A stretch of 60,000 nucleotides of DNA, from the NCBI GenBank assembly GCA_903813345.2, contig CAIIXF020000001.1:16327915-16387914 (forward strand), written 5' to 3'. The notes under the pieces were generated by a model. It saw nothing but the letters and a program-made list of their open reading frames with translations. It had not been told where the DNA came from and made no database searches. Position 1 is the stretch's first letter. Each line of letters begins with the position of its first letter. Made by a program: the position numbers and the translations under genes. The DNA comes from Owenia fusiformis (taxonomy: Eukaryota; Annelida; Polychaeta; Sabellida; Oweniidae). Positions 34,069 to 46,351 of the stretch are shown here, one piece after another.

Positions 34069-37000
34069 TTACTTGCTGCATACTGCACACGTAAGTTCGT
34101 ATCCTTGGTGGTAGTTTGGACAAGGGAGAGCGCCACAATGGGCCTCAACTAAGTAAAGCAATCCCCCATCCTTGTTCTCATATCCACTTATATCTGCCTC
34201 GGGTGCCTCATCAACGCAAATAAACTCCGACTTCTGTTGAGTGTGATGCTGGCTCATGAGGTAGCCATTATACTCTCGTGTCCATGTATCAGGGCATGAC
34301 TTTTGTGCAGGAATCATAACACCACTGCTTCTGTCAGGGACTCTGCAAACTGCGCACACAGCGTCGTGGTCATGAAGCCATGTGGAAGGTTTACTTGGGT
34401 CGGGGTAGTTGTCTGTTTTGAATGGGCTATTGACCTGAATTTCATACTCGACTCCGTAGATATAGGCCCCTGACTGTTCACCATCTGTGGTCTTGCCCCA
34501 TTCTGGCACCTCTGGGAGACAAAGGTAGTTACTTCCTGACCCAGTGTGTGTATAGTGAGATAGTCCCATTATGCCTGGAAACGTGAGGATACATTGTTCA
34601 TGCATAAATGCAAGGCGCATTCAGTAGTACATACGATCTCTAAGAATAAAACGTTTTCCTTCGATTCCTCATTTATTTTCTTAAACATACCACTTTCATC
34701 TAACGACCACTGTACAAATATACTTTTAAATAACATAATTTTTGTATACCATCGTATGACATTTGATTTAATGCAGAAGTGTCATGTTTTTAGAAATAAT
34801 GCTCATTTGCTCCCAAACACATCTGTTTATGCAAAATTTAATAAACCCAATTTCCTCAGCAATTTGCAAAAATCGTGGATTCTAAATGACAAACACGATA
34901 CTAAGTTGCCATGGTATTACCTGAATATAACTTCTCCCTATTAACCGGACAGGTTGTTCTCCCCCATCTCACATAAACAGCACCTCCTGCGGGACCACCT
35001 ATCCCAGGAGGTCCTCTAGGGCCAGGTGGTCCTGGGCTACCCTGTATACCAGTAGATACATTTCTGGACTCATCCTGGCGAAATGTATCCATCAGTTTTG
35101 TGACATGCTCTTCTGATAATCCATGACCATTTGATCCCTACAGAACATATGGAAAAATGAAGAAAAACAAGTATTTTTTCATATTACTTTAAAATACCAC
35201 AATAAATATATCCTTCCATTCAAGGACTACCTTGTCATACGCATGTTTTCATAAACACTTACATCCTTCCCATCTCTACCAGCGATTCCATCTCTCCCAG
35301 GTAATCCATCTCTCCCGGGTGGACCGGGTGGCCCGCCTGGTCCTATCAATCCATCTCGCCCATCTCGACAATACCCAGCGTTACCTTCAACGACAATGGG
35401 ATTTGTGTAGAACAATTAGATAAAAATTTGATCGTTAATTCACCAAACATATTTGTCAATATTAGGGAAATACCAGCGCTTACATTCTCTTTTAAAATGG
35501 CGGACGGTAGGTGTCGATTGTTCTAGTTCTAGTTCTTGATTATTTTCATTGTTACAATTTAGTCATACAAATTAATCCGCATCGGTATTTGTTTTGTAAC
35601 AATTTGTAACTTACATTTATAGTTTTTGATTGTACTTGTATCTGTTATTGTGTATGTATAAGGTGTCATGTAACGTGACGTTTTGTAAATGCATTTTTAC
35701 TTGTTTCACAGTTTTTACTTGATTCACAGTTTTTAACGTACACTTGCATTCTAGCTCTAACATCACAGTTCATGTCTGTTCAAGCGCTTTTGAACATGGT
35801 GTGTACTGTTTTTATTGTAATCTCATTTATTTGAGCTGTGCTCATTCTGTTTTTTTTAAAAATTTTTAATTAGAAATTTTACATGAATTTTCACCTTGGT
35901 GAAAATTATTTCCACCTCGGTAGAAACTATTTACTACGCGTAAAAAAAATAATTTCCACCGCGGAAATTAATTTTCACCGCGGTGGGAAATAATTTCCAC
36001 CGAGGTGAAAATAGAATAAAAAAATTTAATTCAAAAATCAAAACAAAAAAAATAAAAAAAACGAAAATTCTTAATTCCGAAAAAAAATTCATGTCCCTAA
36101 TAAAGCTTCGTAATATACACTTATTATATAATCTTTAGGTGGTTAGACAATTAGTTATGGTATAATCGTTTATTTCAATTAGTACTTAGAAATATATATG
36201 TAACATTATGTAATATCGCCAAACAAAACTCATTCTTGTTTGTTATTAGTTTATCAACGTAATTAGCTAAAGGCCTTATTGAAAATTTTGGTAAGCTATG
36301 TCTGATAACGATTAACAGAAGCACACATATACGATATTCTTTGTAGTACAAGGAAAATTCCTCTTAATTAAGTAGAATCGTTTAGATTTCCTCAATTAGC
36401 TTGGAAAGTCGGATATCCCGATTTCAGATTGACTCACTCCCTTTCAAACTATCAACCCTTTATTTACATCATTGGATGTATGACACAGTGACATTTTAGA
36501 AAGCACAAATCATAGCCGAGGAGCAATAATACTCACTTGCAGGTGTAATTTGACGCTTCCTTCGCTTCAGCTGAAGAACGGATTCGTCTTGCTTAACATC
36601 TGTTTTATCACCATCATAAATGTTGTCGTATATCAACTGCTGAAAATATAGTATATTGGTATGTTTATATATAATATTAAGGCTTGGTTAATACCCAGGG
36701 ATACCATCACCAAAACATTGTTCATGACGATGCAAACGTTCTTTAAAATAGATAAAAATCCATTTAAGGATTTCCGAGTTCAGAAAGCCAGATTGAAAAA
36801 GTAAGTCATAAAGGAACAGCCTCTCATAAAACTTATCAATAACGGGCGAAAATTCAATACTCCCTCATATCTGTTTTGTTGCTTACAAAATCTCCATCTT
36901 TCACGAAACACAGCATAGTTAGATGGACCGTGTTAAACTTAACATTCCTGATCATAGTTATAAATCCTGATGATACTATATTGATTATGATGAGTAAGGA

Positions 37001-37232
37001 GTATTAAAAACACTAAATATACAACATTATTAGTTGGTCTGTATACCTGCAATTCAAGACTATCCATACGGGACCTAAGTTCATTAATCTCATCTCTTGC
37101 TCCATTTAGTTCCTTTATTCCTTGTTGCAATTCGTAATGAAATGTAATTGTGCAAGTCAGAGACGCAATAGCTAGTCCGATAGTGAACACAATGGCAATG
37201 GATACCAAACACTTTTTTTCTTCATTTTCCAT
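34069..37232 (-). CDS. Type II transmembrane short-chain collagen C4-like protein (gene A), 5 exons
   Basis: Exons on the minus strand are 37232-37047, 36639-36537, 35384-35263, 35137-34921 and 34574-34069, with intron phases 0, 1, 0, 1 and GT-AG sites, giving 377 aa. Domains: a short cytoplasmic tail; a membrane anchor at ~8-32 (LVSIAIVFTIGLAIASL); a coiled coil at ~33-62; a furin-type site RRKR at 88-91; collagen Gly-X-Y at ~103-136 and ~167-189; then the C-terminal domain from VYVRWGRTTC (~191) to CAVCSK, with paired cysteines, as in short-chain collagen C4 of sponges and related invertebrate proteins. This suggests a trimeric extracellular protein that may be shed by proteolysis. It is divergent from gene B at 39202. 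The exon 3 acceptor has a weak pyrimidine tract, so that boundary is the least certain. Confidence 0.87.
35880..36020. repeat. Cluster of short dyads (TTTCACCGCGGTGGAAA type) in gene A intron 2
   Basis: Five variants follow each other: TTTTCACCTTGGTGAAAA, TTCCACCTCGGTAGAAA, TTCCACCGCGGAAATT, TTTTCACCGCGGTGGGAAA and TTTCCACCGAGGTGAAAA. Each is a dyad by itself and they can also pair with one another. They are flanked by A/T runs. Confidence 0.75.
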
Positions 37233-37286
37233 TTTGTTTATTAATCAGTTCATGTCTTTTCTCTGAGCCGTTTCTGAATGACTCGT

Positions 37287-37293
37287 GTTTATA
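37287..37293 (-). promoter_or_regulatory. TATA-like box of gene A
   Basis: On the minus strand TATAAAC lies about 55 bp before the ATG of gene A. Gene B has TATAAAA at nearly the same distance. Confidence 0.35.
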
Positions 37294-37559
37294 ATTATTT
37301 TATAATTACAGTTATTGACTTCCCAGTTCAGTTTTAAATACGTCTAATAAAATTAGAAACAGTAACAGAGAGACTAGCAACGCCAAGAGACAATGGAAAT
37401 TCGATAACTTCCCGGATGGTAAAGACACCATTGTGACTGACTAATTCTGATCAACTGACTTATTATAGGAGGATGTCAACAACTTGAGCCCAAAGAACCT
37501 AGAAATGTTATGCCTGATATGCCATCTTCGCTAAAAGAGATATATTGCTTGAAATTTTT

Positions 37560-37649
37560 ACCTTAATTTTTGGGCCCAATTTTCATATTTTCTGGGCCCA
37601 ACTTAGGGGGGGGGGGCAGGCCCCATGCCCCCCCCCGGATCCGCCACTG
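37560..37649. mobile_element. hAT-type terminus with G and C runs
   Basis: The stretch ends GGATCCGCCACTG (37637-37649), preceded by a run of 11 G (37606-37616), CAGGCCCCATG and a C run that can pair with it. It has the same terminal motif and GGGCCCAA context as 27611-27745. Confidence 0.5.
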
Positions 37650-37740
37650 TATATGGTGTACCAGATACCATCATTTATGTCTTTGTCCTCTTTCAAATGA
37701 TACTTTTTTTTCCACAGATGACTGAGCAATTAGGGATTTA

Positions 37741-37860
37741 GGTTACCATGTCAGAAATGGGTTTGTGCCAGTAGACCTTCCACTGCTGCAACAATCCTGG
37801 TCCTTAGATCATCAACGTCTCTTGGTGATGTTGTGTAGACTCTATCCTTGAGATAAACCT
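37741..37860 (-). pseudogene. Mariner-like transposase C-terminal fragment
   Basis: The minus-strand reading contains VYLKDRVYTTSPRDVDDLRT followed by RIVAAVEGLL, a typical tail after the last catalytic residue in mariner-type transposases, ending at a stop. Upstream the frame has a stop. Inverted copies of ATGTCAGAAATGGGTTTGTG lie on both sides (37748 and 37935). Confidence 0.55.
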
Positions 37861-39138
37861 AAATAACCACCCTGGCATAGTCATTTCAATCCCTCATCCA
37901 GTCATTCATGAAAGAAAAAGTGGCACAAACCCATTTCTGACATGGTCACTTCAATTTCTTAGAACTCAGTCATCCGTGAAGTAAAAAAGGCAACTGTGGT
38001 ATCATAAAAAGGACATCTTCATATTGAAGAAATAAGCTATTGAATATGTAGCCTAACAATTCTCTTACATATTCATAGCACCAATTGATACCCTATGTGC
38101 CTCAGGTAAAGTTTTCAAAGAATTCGGCTTATTTATTGCTGAGAAACTACTTTTTCAAATCGCTTCCCATTTTTAGTAGAAACGCTTTGAAGTTCTGACT
38201 GCGTTCCTCCGTATGGGATCTTTAGACATGCTATCTTGAATTTTTTAGTACTCGCACAACATTTATGCAATCTTTTTTTTTATATTTTTACAACTTGCAA
38301 ACGATACTCCTGGGCTGCTTTGTACAAAGTTTCAATGAATTTGGTTCATCAGTTGCCGAGAAAAGATAAGTGATTCAATTTTGAAACTCCCGATATTCCA
38401 AACGGTAACTGGAGCTATAAAATTAAAAATAAAAAACTCATTTTTTTACTTTTGTCAAAGGAAAAAGGCAATATCGAGAGTGGAGACGACTATGGATATG
38501 CACCTTAAAATTTGAAGAAAATGGGAAACGATCGAGTAAATGACATTTTAACAGTTCAATCTTTCAGTACTTCATCTCAATTCATCACATGTCAGTTGTC
38601 ACGTCATTCCATTCCAAGTCATTCCATTTATGTCTGAATTAAATATGTTCCGTTAGATGTTTATTATGATTTTCATTTGTATAAACATGTTTACAAATGA
38701 AGCAGTTCCCAAGCGTGAAGGACTTATCTGTAGATGTGGATTATCACGTCGGAGGATATTCCACGAATTTTATCAAAAAGTTCAAGGTTTAGACATTTCA
38801 GTAAATTCTTAAAGGCTCTTCCTCAACTAATTTCAATGGATTAAAAACTTAAAATAATAAAATATTTCCAGATCCACAGCTCAGAACGATTATGCTTTTG
38901 TAATTACTTAATAATAAGCGATCTCGTTGTTGATTTTATGTGATATGTGAGACGACATGTTGGTGCTTTAATACGACGTACATACGTATATGTGCAACAA
39001 TCTCCTTTAAAGTAAAGCATTAAAAAGTTTACTTTGCTCTTGATGGCCATGATCTTGGTAAACAATTCGAAATCATAAAAGGTCAAGTGTTCAAAATAAA
39101 CATGATTCAAATATAAACAAAAATATTTTCTTAAAAAT

Positions 39139-39145
39139 TATAAAA
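39139..39145 (+). promoter_or_regulatory. TATA-like box of gene B
   Basis: TATAAAA lies 57 bp before the ATG at 39202, mirroring gene A. Confidence 0.35.
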
Positions 39146-39570
39146 CACACAAAATAAAGAAATACACACACCACATCTGGATTAAAAAGAAATATTTCAA
39201 AATGGAGAATAAAGACAGAAAATGTTTGACATCCATTGCTATTGTGTTAACTATGGGGCTTGCTATTGTGTCTCTAGCTTGCTCAATTACATTTTATTAC
39301 GAATTGCAACTAGGAAAAGAGGAAACCAGGAAACTGAAAGAACGCATTGAAATGCTGGAAACACTAGTAAGTAGAATCAATTTTTATGAATATATTTATT
39401 ATGTATTATACAGGGAACACGACGTTTTATCTAACAACACTTTGTCAACCGTGCATCGCATTGTTTAATCATCAAGTCCTGAATATATTGTCTCATATGC
39501 AAAATTATGTTTGAACTTCGAATTATTTCAAAATAAGTGATAAAAACAATCACTCATTGTGACGTCATAT

Positions 39571-39772
39571 TTCCCATAATTCACAAGTGTAGTACAGTAA
39601 CACGCGGTCAATAATATGATATCCCATGATGCACAAGTGAGGTACAGGCAAAAATGTTGACCGCTAGTTGACCAATCAGATGCGAGTATTTACACTGAGG
39701 TACTAACAATTAAAATTATTCACCGCTCGTTGACCAATCAAAATCGAGTATTTCAACTGAGGTACTAACAAT
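39571..39772 (+). repeat. Two pairs of direct repeats in gene B intron 1
   Basis: CCCATGATGCACAAGTG-like copies lie at 39571 and 39622. A ~52-bp unit with GTTGACCAATCA and ACTGAGGTACTAACAAT repeats at 39657-39710 and 39721-39772. The units carry CCAAT-type motifs. Confidence 0.65.
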
Positions 39773-40104
39773 AGTCACAGTATAATGTTTGAGGAAATTT
39801 CTTTGGTCGTTTGAGACAATTAAATACAAAAATACCAATATTTAGCTTGTGAATATCTTCTAATTTAAGTATTTTCCTAAATTGTGGAGAGGAATCGTTT
39901 CTTCTAGCCCTGTTTGTAATTAGACTAAGAATCGTTTTTGTACTTTTAGAATTTGAAACAATAAAGCTTTAGTTGCTGTTCCTCAGAGAAGAATACAATA
40001 ATTTATATGGATATATATGAGAAAGTAGTAAATACAGGCCCTATAGATATCATTGCAGTGTGATTTTTCCTATTTTTAATCTTGTAAAGAATTCCAACTA
40101 CTTG

Positions 40105-40790
40105 TGATATTTAGGTAGATACATGAGCAATATGTTCATTCCATTTTAGTTTATCATCGATAATAACTCCAAGAAAAGTAGTCTTTGAAATTCTCTCAAT
40201 AGGTATATTTCGAATTTTAATATTTAGCATTTTTATTTCAAATGTTTTTGATTTCTGTGAATTAAAGATCATGAATTTAGATTTTTCTGTATTAAGCGAT
40301 AGTTTATTTACACGTAGCCATTCGTCAAGAATTTCTAATTCAGAGTTTACATGATTAATAAGAGTACTTAGATTTTTATGTGAGCAGAGGAGATTTGTAT
40401 AGTATAATTTTTGAAGAAGTATCTCATGATTAACAGTATCAAATGCTTTAGATAAGTCGATAAAAATGGCAATATTAAAATCTTTCTTTTCAATTCAATG
40501 GGATTAATATAATGTCTCTAAGAAGCTGGTAATAGCCATATATGTAGATCTAGTTTTCCTAAAGCCAAATTGATGTTCACAGAAGATTTTGTATTTTTCT
40601 AGAAAATCTATGAGTCGATTTGCCATTACTCGCTCCAGCACTTTTGAGAATACTGATAATAGGGAGTTTGGTCTATAATTATTGAATTTAGTTTCACCCT
40701 CCTTTTTGAACATAAGTTTGATTTGACCTTGGCCAGGGCTTTTGTATCCAAGTTCTTTAGAGATTTTGCTCATTTCATAATTTGAGACAT
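40105..40790 (-). pseudogene. LINE reverse transcriptase fragment with internal deletion
   Basis: The minus strand encodes NNYRPNSLLSVFSKVLERVM, HQFGFRKTRSTYMA, then after a frame break DLSKAFDTVNHEILLQKL, and further on NTEKSKFMIF and TFLGVIIDDKLKWNEH. These are consecutive parts of a non-LTR (Jockey/CR1-like) reverse transcriptase. The palm segment with the catalytic FADD motif is deleted between LLQKL and the downstream part, so the copy is dead. It lies in gene B intron 1, antisense to the gene. Confidence 0.75.
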
Positions 40791-41751
40791 CTGATAGGAA
40801 AATTGACCTGTTAAAATTTTTTTCAAGTTCTTTTTTCTAAATAATACCTTGGCTGTTTCAATACTACATGTAATAATCCCCATCAAGATTTTTGTTTGAA
40901 ACGTCTCCACAGATCATCACCATATGGGTTTTAAAATACATGGTGATAGAGATTATTAATCAAGTCTGATATAAACGGTGACAATAACTGTCATTAAACA
41001 AGAATTTCGCAGTATTTCTTTTCAGTATAGTTGAGTACGTATTTGAGGAGAGCTCGAACTAAGATTAGATGATGCTCTTTACGTATGAACTTGCTGTCTG
41101 GTTCCTTGATATGTGTTCCCCATGAGTCAAAATACCTTGTTTGTCCCGCAGTGGTAGCTGTACAAGGAGTGGTGATCATGCCCAACGTTCTTTGTGAAGA
41201 TTCGACAATCAAAATTCACGTATACTAGTACGTTATGTTTATAATTGTATACTCATTTTCAGCAATGGTCGTAAATTTATGATGGTGACAAAACAGATGT
41301 TAAACAAGATGATTCCATACGAATGATTCGGCGTAGAAAACGCCAAGCTGCAAGTACTGCTGCAAGTAAGCGCTAGGCTATATAGAGAAACGCCATTCAA
41401 TAATTTTGGTATTATTCAGATAAGAGGTAATAATATATCATATCAGGAAATGACTACAATGCAGCATTTAAAATCCACATATACGGCAAGTTAATAAGTT
41501 ATCGGCGCTGTCTGTTGCGGAAAGGCCATTTTGTGGAATGGTGGAAATAAGGGAGCTCTCTTGTAATGATGTGTCGCGCATGCATTGTTACACATTTTGT
41601 GGCGTAATCCAGAGGATCCTCGCTTTTAACTTGATAATGTGACGTTTTTGAGAAAAATGTACACACATGAAAATCCTTTCGTCCTCCACATTTACCTCTA
41701 TATCCCGAAACATTTTAGACGAATAACTCTGATATCATATATATATTTAAA

Positions 41752-41975
41752 CCTGGCTGAACTCTGACACAGAGAAGCAATGTGCATCTCTTTTCTCTGA
41801 TTATACACCGTATTTCTCTTCTAGAACTGATCGTGCAGGCGGGGGTGCTGCTTTATTCATTTTTAATGGTATTTGCCACAAATTCAGACATGATATCAAA
41901 TTTCACGATGATCAGTGCAATTCCTTAGCCATTGAAATTGTCAACCAACAATCTAAGAACATCATCCAAGCCGCA
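41752..41975 (+). pseudogene. LINE endonuclease fragment
   Basis: The plus frame reads TWLNSDTEKQCASLFSDYTP, then RTDRAGGGAALFI and HDDQCNSLAIEIV. This matches the second half of an apurinic-type endonuclease of non-LTR elements (TWL...GGGVALYI signature). It ends abruptly near 41975 where a different sequence begins. The same strand carries a reverse transcriptase fragment 10.6 kb further on (52541). Confidence 0.65.
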
Positions 41976-42824
41976 AATGTGCTTCGGTTAGGCCGATTTC
42001 TACTTCCGCCGGGACGTCATAAAGTCCGATATTTCGATTTCGTCGGTAGAGCCCCAAATCACCCAGCCATTTTTGATTGTTCCTAACTTTGTGAATTTTT
42101 GATGAAATTGAATTCTGTTTTCAGTTTTGAGTTATATAAGTCTAGAACTTAGTTCATTGGAGTGGATATGACTCAAAGCTCGTGAAAATGCAGCTGAAAT
42201 GCTTTCGAAACAATTCGAATTTTTTTCAAGCGATTTTTTAAGAAATTAAAACTTTTTCGAAAAAACTGGCAGAAAACCATCTCCCCCTGCTCTGAGATTC
42301 AAAGTGGTATTTAAATGATACAAGACGATATGGGAAACATTTTTATCGACTTACCTTTTGTGAAGAATACGTGCAACTCGCTGAAAATTACTTTCAAACC
42401 TAGATCATTATTTTCGATTTTCTTGTTTCACTATTGAAGAGCGATCGTTAGTTTCCGGTTCCGCCGTGCGTTACAAACTTTTTGCTTTTGAACATGTTGA
42501 ACATTTAGACCTTTTTAGGTTGAATATAATGATACTCATGCAGATTTACTATGTTGTATATGTATGCTGTATATCTGACTACCCATGGACCTCATAATGA
42601 GTAAGTACAAACGCTTAATTGAGCCTAGGATCGACGAAACATGTCAGTTAATTGACCTAGATTTTTCAAAATGGATGCCATATTTTCGATTCCCAATCGG
42701 TAAAAACTATGTTTTGATATCTATAATAACATATTTTCAGGGTAATAAATTGAACGATTACAATACACCTGGACTCACTAACGACATATTGTGGACATCA
42801 GAAGGTACAAATCGTTTTGCAGCA

Positions 42825-43246
42825 TTAAGGACAGGGTGCATGTTGGGAAATTTTCTGCATTCCTCAATTGAGTCACATGTTATTTTTCAAACATGAATAA
42901 CTCCTTCCCCACATTGTCTTCATCTTCCAAGTTTGCACAAAGAGTGCACCTTTGTGCCTAGAAAAGCCTTGTGAGAAGGTTTGTTTTGTAAAATGTATAA
43001 AAAATGAGAAAATTCAGTGAAAAAAAATTCTGAAAATTTTCTGATTTTTTTCACTGAATTTTCTTGTTTTTTATACACTTTATCAAAACATTCTTTTCAC
43101 AAGTCTTTTCTAGGCACATAAGTGCACTCTTTGTGCAAAACTGGAAGATAAAGACAATGAAGAGAAGGAGTGATTCTTGTTTGAAAAATAACATGTGACT
43201 CAATTGAGGAATGCAGAAAATTTCCCATCATGCACCCTGACCTTAA
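42825..43246. mobile_element. Palindromic MITE with ~200-bp arms and TTAA at both ends
   Basis: The left arm, starting GG(A/T)CAGGGTGCATG, is repeated in inverse at the right end (CATGCACCCTGACC), with long shared blocks such as GGAAATTTTCTGCATTCCTC and its complement. The centre is AAAATTCAGTG / CACTGAATTTT. TTAA at 42825-42828 and 43243-43246 suggests a TTAA target. There is no coding sequence. Confidence 0.75.
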
Positions 43247-43475
43247 CACATTGAGACAGGTTGGTTATTTCCTTATTTCATTGGTTCCAAGCTTCAAAAT
43301 TTTGATACATTCTCTCTGACTGCAATTTTGAACCAGGGTAAACGGTTTTAGAATCTGTCTTTATATTCTCAAGTCAATTTATAATTTTTGACTCAAATTG
43401 CTGTAGATATTGACTCTACCTTTACTTGAGATACTGTTTTAGCTTCTAATCATTTTCTATTATCATAACGAGACC

Positions 43476-45637
43476 CTATCTGTTGCAAGACTAACGCCTG
43501 GCGTAACCGTCACCATGTTATTCAGTGTTTTTAAGTAGCGCAAGGATCCTGCCATGACCGCGGTAATGTTATCATGAAAGCTTGGTATAACCGCGACAAT
43601 GCTGTATTATATTGCAATGCCTGCCATGACCGTGACAATGTAATATAGTACTGCAAGGCCTGGCATGACCGTGACAATGTTATATAGTTCTGCAAGGCTT
43701 GGCATGACTGTGACAATGTAATATAGTATTGCAAGTTCAGGTATGAGATTGATAAGGTATACATTTACGATTAGGACTGCTATAACCGTGACAATGTGTA
43801 TTGCAAAGCCTGGCATGATCGTGGTAATGTAATATAGTACTGCAAGGCCTGGCATGGCCATGACAATGTAATATAGTATTGCAAGGCTTGGTATGACTGC
43901 CGTGGCAATGTGATATAGTATTCCAGGTTCGGGTATGAGAGTGGTAATGTAGAAATTTATGATTACTATAAGTGACCGTGAAAGTATTTGAAAACCTGGC
44001 ATGACTGTGACAATGTATTATGGGATCACAAAGCCTGGTATGACCATGACAATGTAATATAGTATTGCAAGGCCAGGTATGAGGGTGGTAATGTAGAAAT
44101 TTAGGCTTAATTAGTCCTACTATGATCGTTATAATGTATTGCAATGACTAGTAAATATGTATGACATTAATGCTAGGAATATCCTTAACAATTTTAAGTG
44201 ATCGTCATTACAATTAAACAGTTTAATACTATGATCATGGTGTTTAACTACCTTAGTACCACGGACAGGTTGTATGATGCAGTCGTTTTTTACTCTATAT
44301 TTGCAATAGAACAACCATTTTTATTGAAATTTTCAAGATTTATTCTAGAGACAATTTCCAACATGGAAAATAAATATTTCATCAAAATTTCCAATTTTAT
44401 GATTTTGACGGGCTTTTTTCAAAAACACTACACTCTCAATAAAATACAGATTTTTGCTTGAACAATTGAACTTTTAACGTCATTTCAAATATTGTCTGGC
44501 TATGGAATTTCCGGCCGCCTAAAGTCTTTCCAGATATATCTGTTGCCATATTCATAATATTGGCTGATTATTGTTATTCATTGAGTCATATTCAATATTA
44601 TTACAGTGCATTAGGCCAATAAAAATTTGTTGCTCTGGGCCTCGTTTTGTGAAGCATTCCCTAGATTGAGCCCAGATAGAGGAGGTCAATTTTCTTGTCC
44701 ACAAACATGAGTTCAACCTGTGGTCACTGTTCAATACTGTCCAAAATAAAGTAAAACATTACGAATCTCCTATTTGAAGTATTCTTGGCATTAGATCCTT
44801 CAGAGATGTTAATACAGCTGTGTCAACTTTTATCATGAAATTGTCAGGGAGATCTGACATTTTAAAACCATGGTACAATTTACGTGCCACGGGCTCACAT
44901 GCTGAGTGACGGTGGCGGAAAAAACCCAGTGGAGAAAAAGGTGCGTTTTCAGAGAAAACGTGACCCAAAATGAAAAGTTTTTCATTGGCCTAATGTACTG
45001 TAATAATATTAGGCCTATTGAATATGACTAAAATGAATAACAATAATCAGCCACAATTAATATGGCATCAAATACATCTGGGAAGACTTTAGGCTGTCAA
45101 AAATCCAATAGCTAGCCAAACTTTGAAATGACGTCAAAAGTTCAATTGTTTAAGCAAAAACCTGTTTTTTATTGACAGTGTAGTGTTTTTGAAAAAAGCC
45201 CGTCAAAATCATAAAATTGGAAATTTTGACAAAATATTTATTTTCCATGTTGGAAATTGTCTCCAGAACAAAATATGAAAATTTCAATAAGAATGGTTGT
45301 TCTATTGCAAATATAGAGTAAAAAAACGACTGCATCATACAACCTGTCCGGGGTACTAATCATGTCAAAATCAAAATTACTACTAAACATTAATATTCAC
45401 ATTCGCTTATAAACCACAATAAAGGCTACGGTCGCGCCAGGCTTCCACGATAACACTTCGAGGGTCATGACAGGCCTTGCAATATAATACAGCATTGTCA
45501 CGGTTATACCAGCCTGTCACGGTTATACCAGGCTTACACGATAACACTACCACGGTCATGGCAGGATCCTTGCGCTACTTAAAAACACTGATTAACATGG
45601 CAACGGTTGTGACAGGCGTAAGTCTTGCAATAGATAG
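43476..45637. mobile_element. Foldback-type element with tandem repeats in its arms
   Basis: The outer ends are inverted: CTATCTGTTGCAAGACTAAC (from 43476) and the complement ending 45637. They are followed by GTGTTTTTAAGTAGCGCAAG and GATCCTGCCATGACC on both sides. Inner arms 44250-44630 and 44985-45350 are near-complementary over ~370 bp. Between outer and inner parts the left arm holds many ~40-60-bp units (AAGGCCTGGCATGACCGTGA type, 43530-44120) while the right arm holds only a few (45430-45560). The central ~350 bp (44631-44984) is unique. The short frames here are by-products of the repeats. Confidence 0.75.
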
Positions 45638-46351
45638 CATGTGATCATAACTCCCCTAGCTTTAGGCATAAATCTGTTTCAGCTCTCTGATTTTTTTCTC
45701 TATCAGACTCTGCTCGGACTGAATTTCTAAGCTCTAGGCTTATTCTTTTATTCACTGTATTTTATTGTTACTCTGACAATGGCTGCCTTTATACATATGA
45801 ATATTTTATTTCAGAACATTTCAAATGATTATTCTCTACAATCTATGGATGCATCAGGTAAACTTGTAACATGATATAATGAACTTTGAATATCCTTATA
45901 ATCAAAAATTATGTTCTTCTCCAGACCAACTTTGGCACACTCTTCCCAATATGGTGGTAGAATGGAATGAAAGGAGTTGGATTATCTTCTCTAATTGGTG
46001 CAGATAACATAGATTGAGGACATGCCAGATGAATCCCAGAATGCACTAGCTGTAATGATCACATCTAGTATTGAGGAGCAATGTACTACTCAACATACCA
46101 GATTACTGGGACCCCATGCTTCAAACACAAAAGGTGGAGCATTTTAATATTCCCTCATGATGATGATACAAAGATGATTGGGTTCTGTTTGGTTGTGGGT
46201 TGTTACTCTGTGAAAAGCACCATCAATTTTATAGTCACATACACTGTCCTTATTGAAGGCAATTTTGAGTTTGGAGTAAGAAAAACTAAAAAACATTAAA
46301 CTATAAACTTTATCTTTTAAAGGTTTCATATCATTCTCAATATTTCACAAT

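Noticed and set aside
43531-44144. Overlapping minus-strand frames of 77-135 codons
   Set aside because: They follow the tandem units of the foldback arm and change with the repeat phase.
44198-45338. Similar peptides encoded in both inverted arms (plus 44198-44461, minus 45150-45338)
   Set aside because: Same DNA in inverse orientation. No known domain, so treated as a by-product of the arms.
45814-45857. Possible small exon (ttcag ... CATCAGgtaaac)
   Set aside because: No counterpart in gene A and the peptide is not collagenous. Splice-like ends alone are not enough.
46081-46299. 72-codon frame
   Set aside because: No recognisable motif. Lies in repeat-rich intron DNA.
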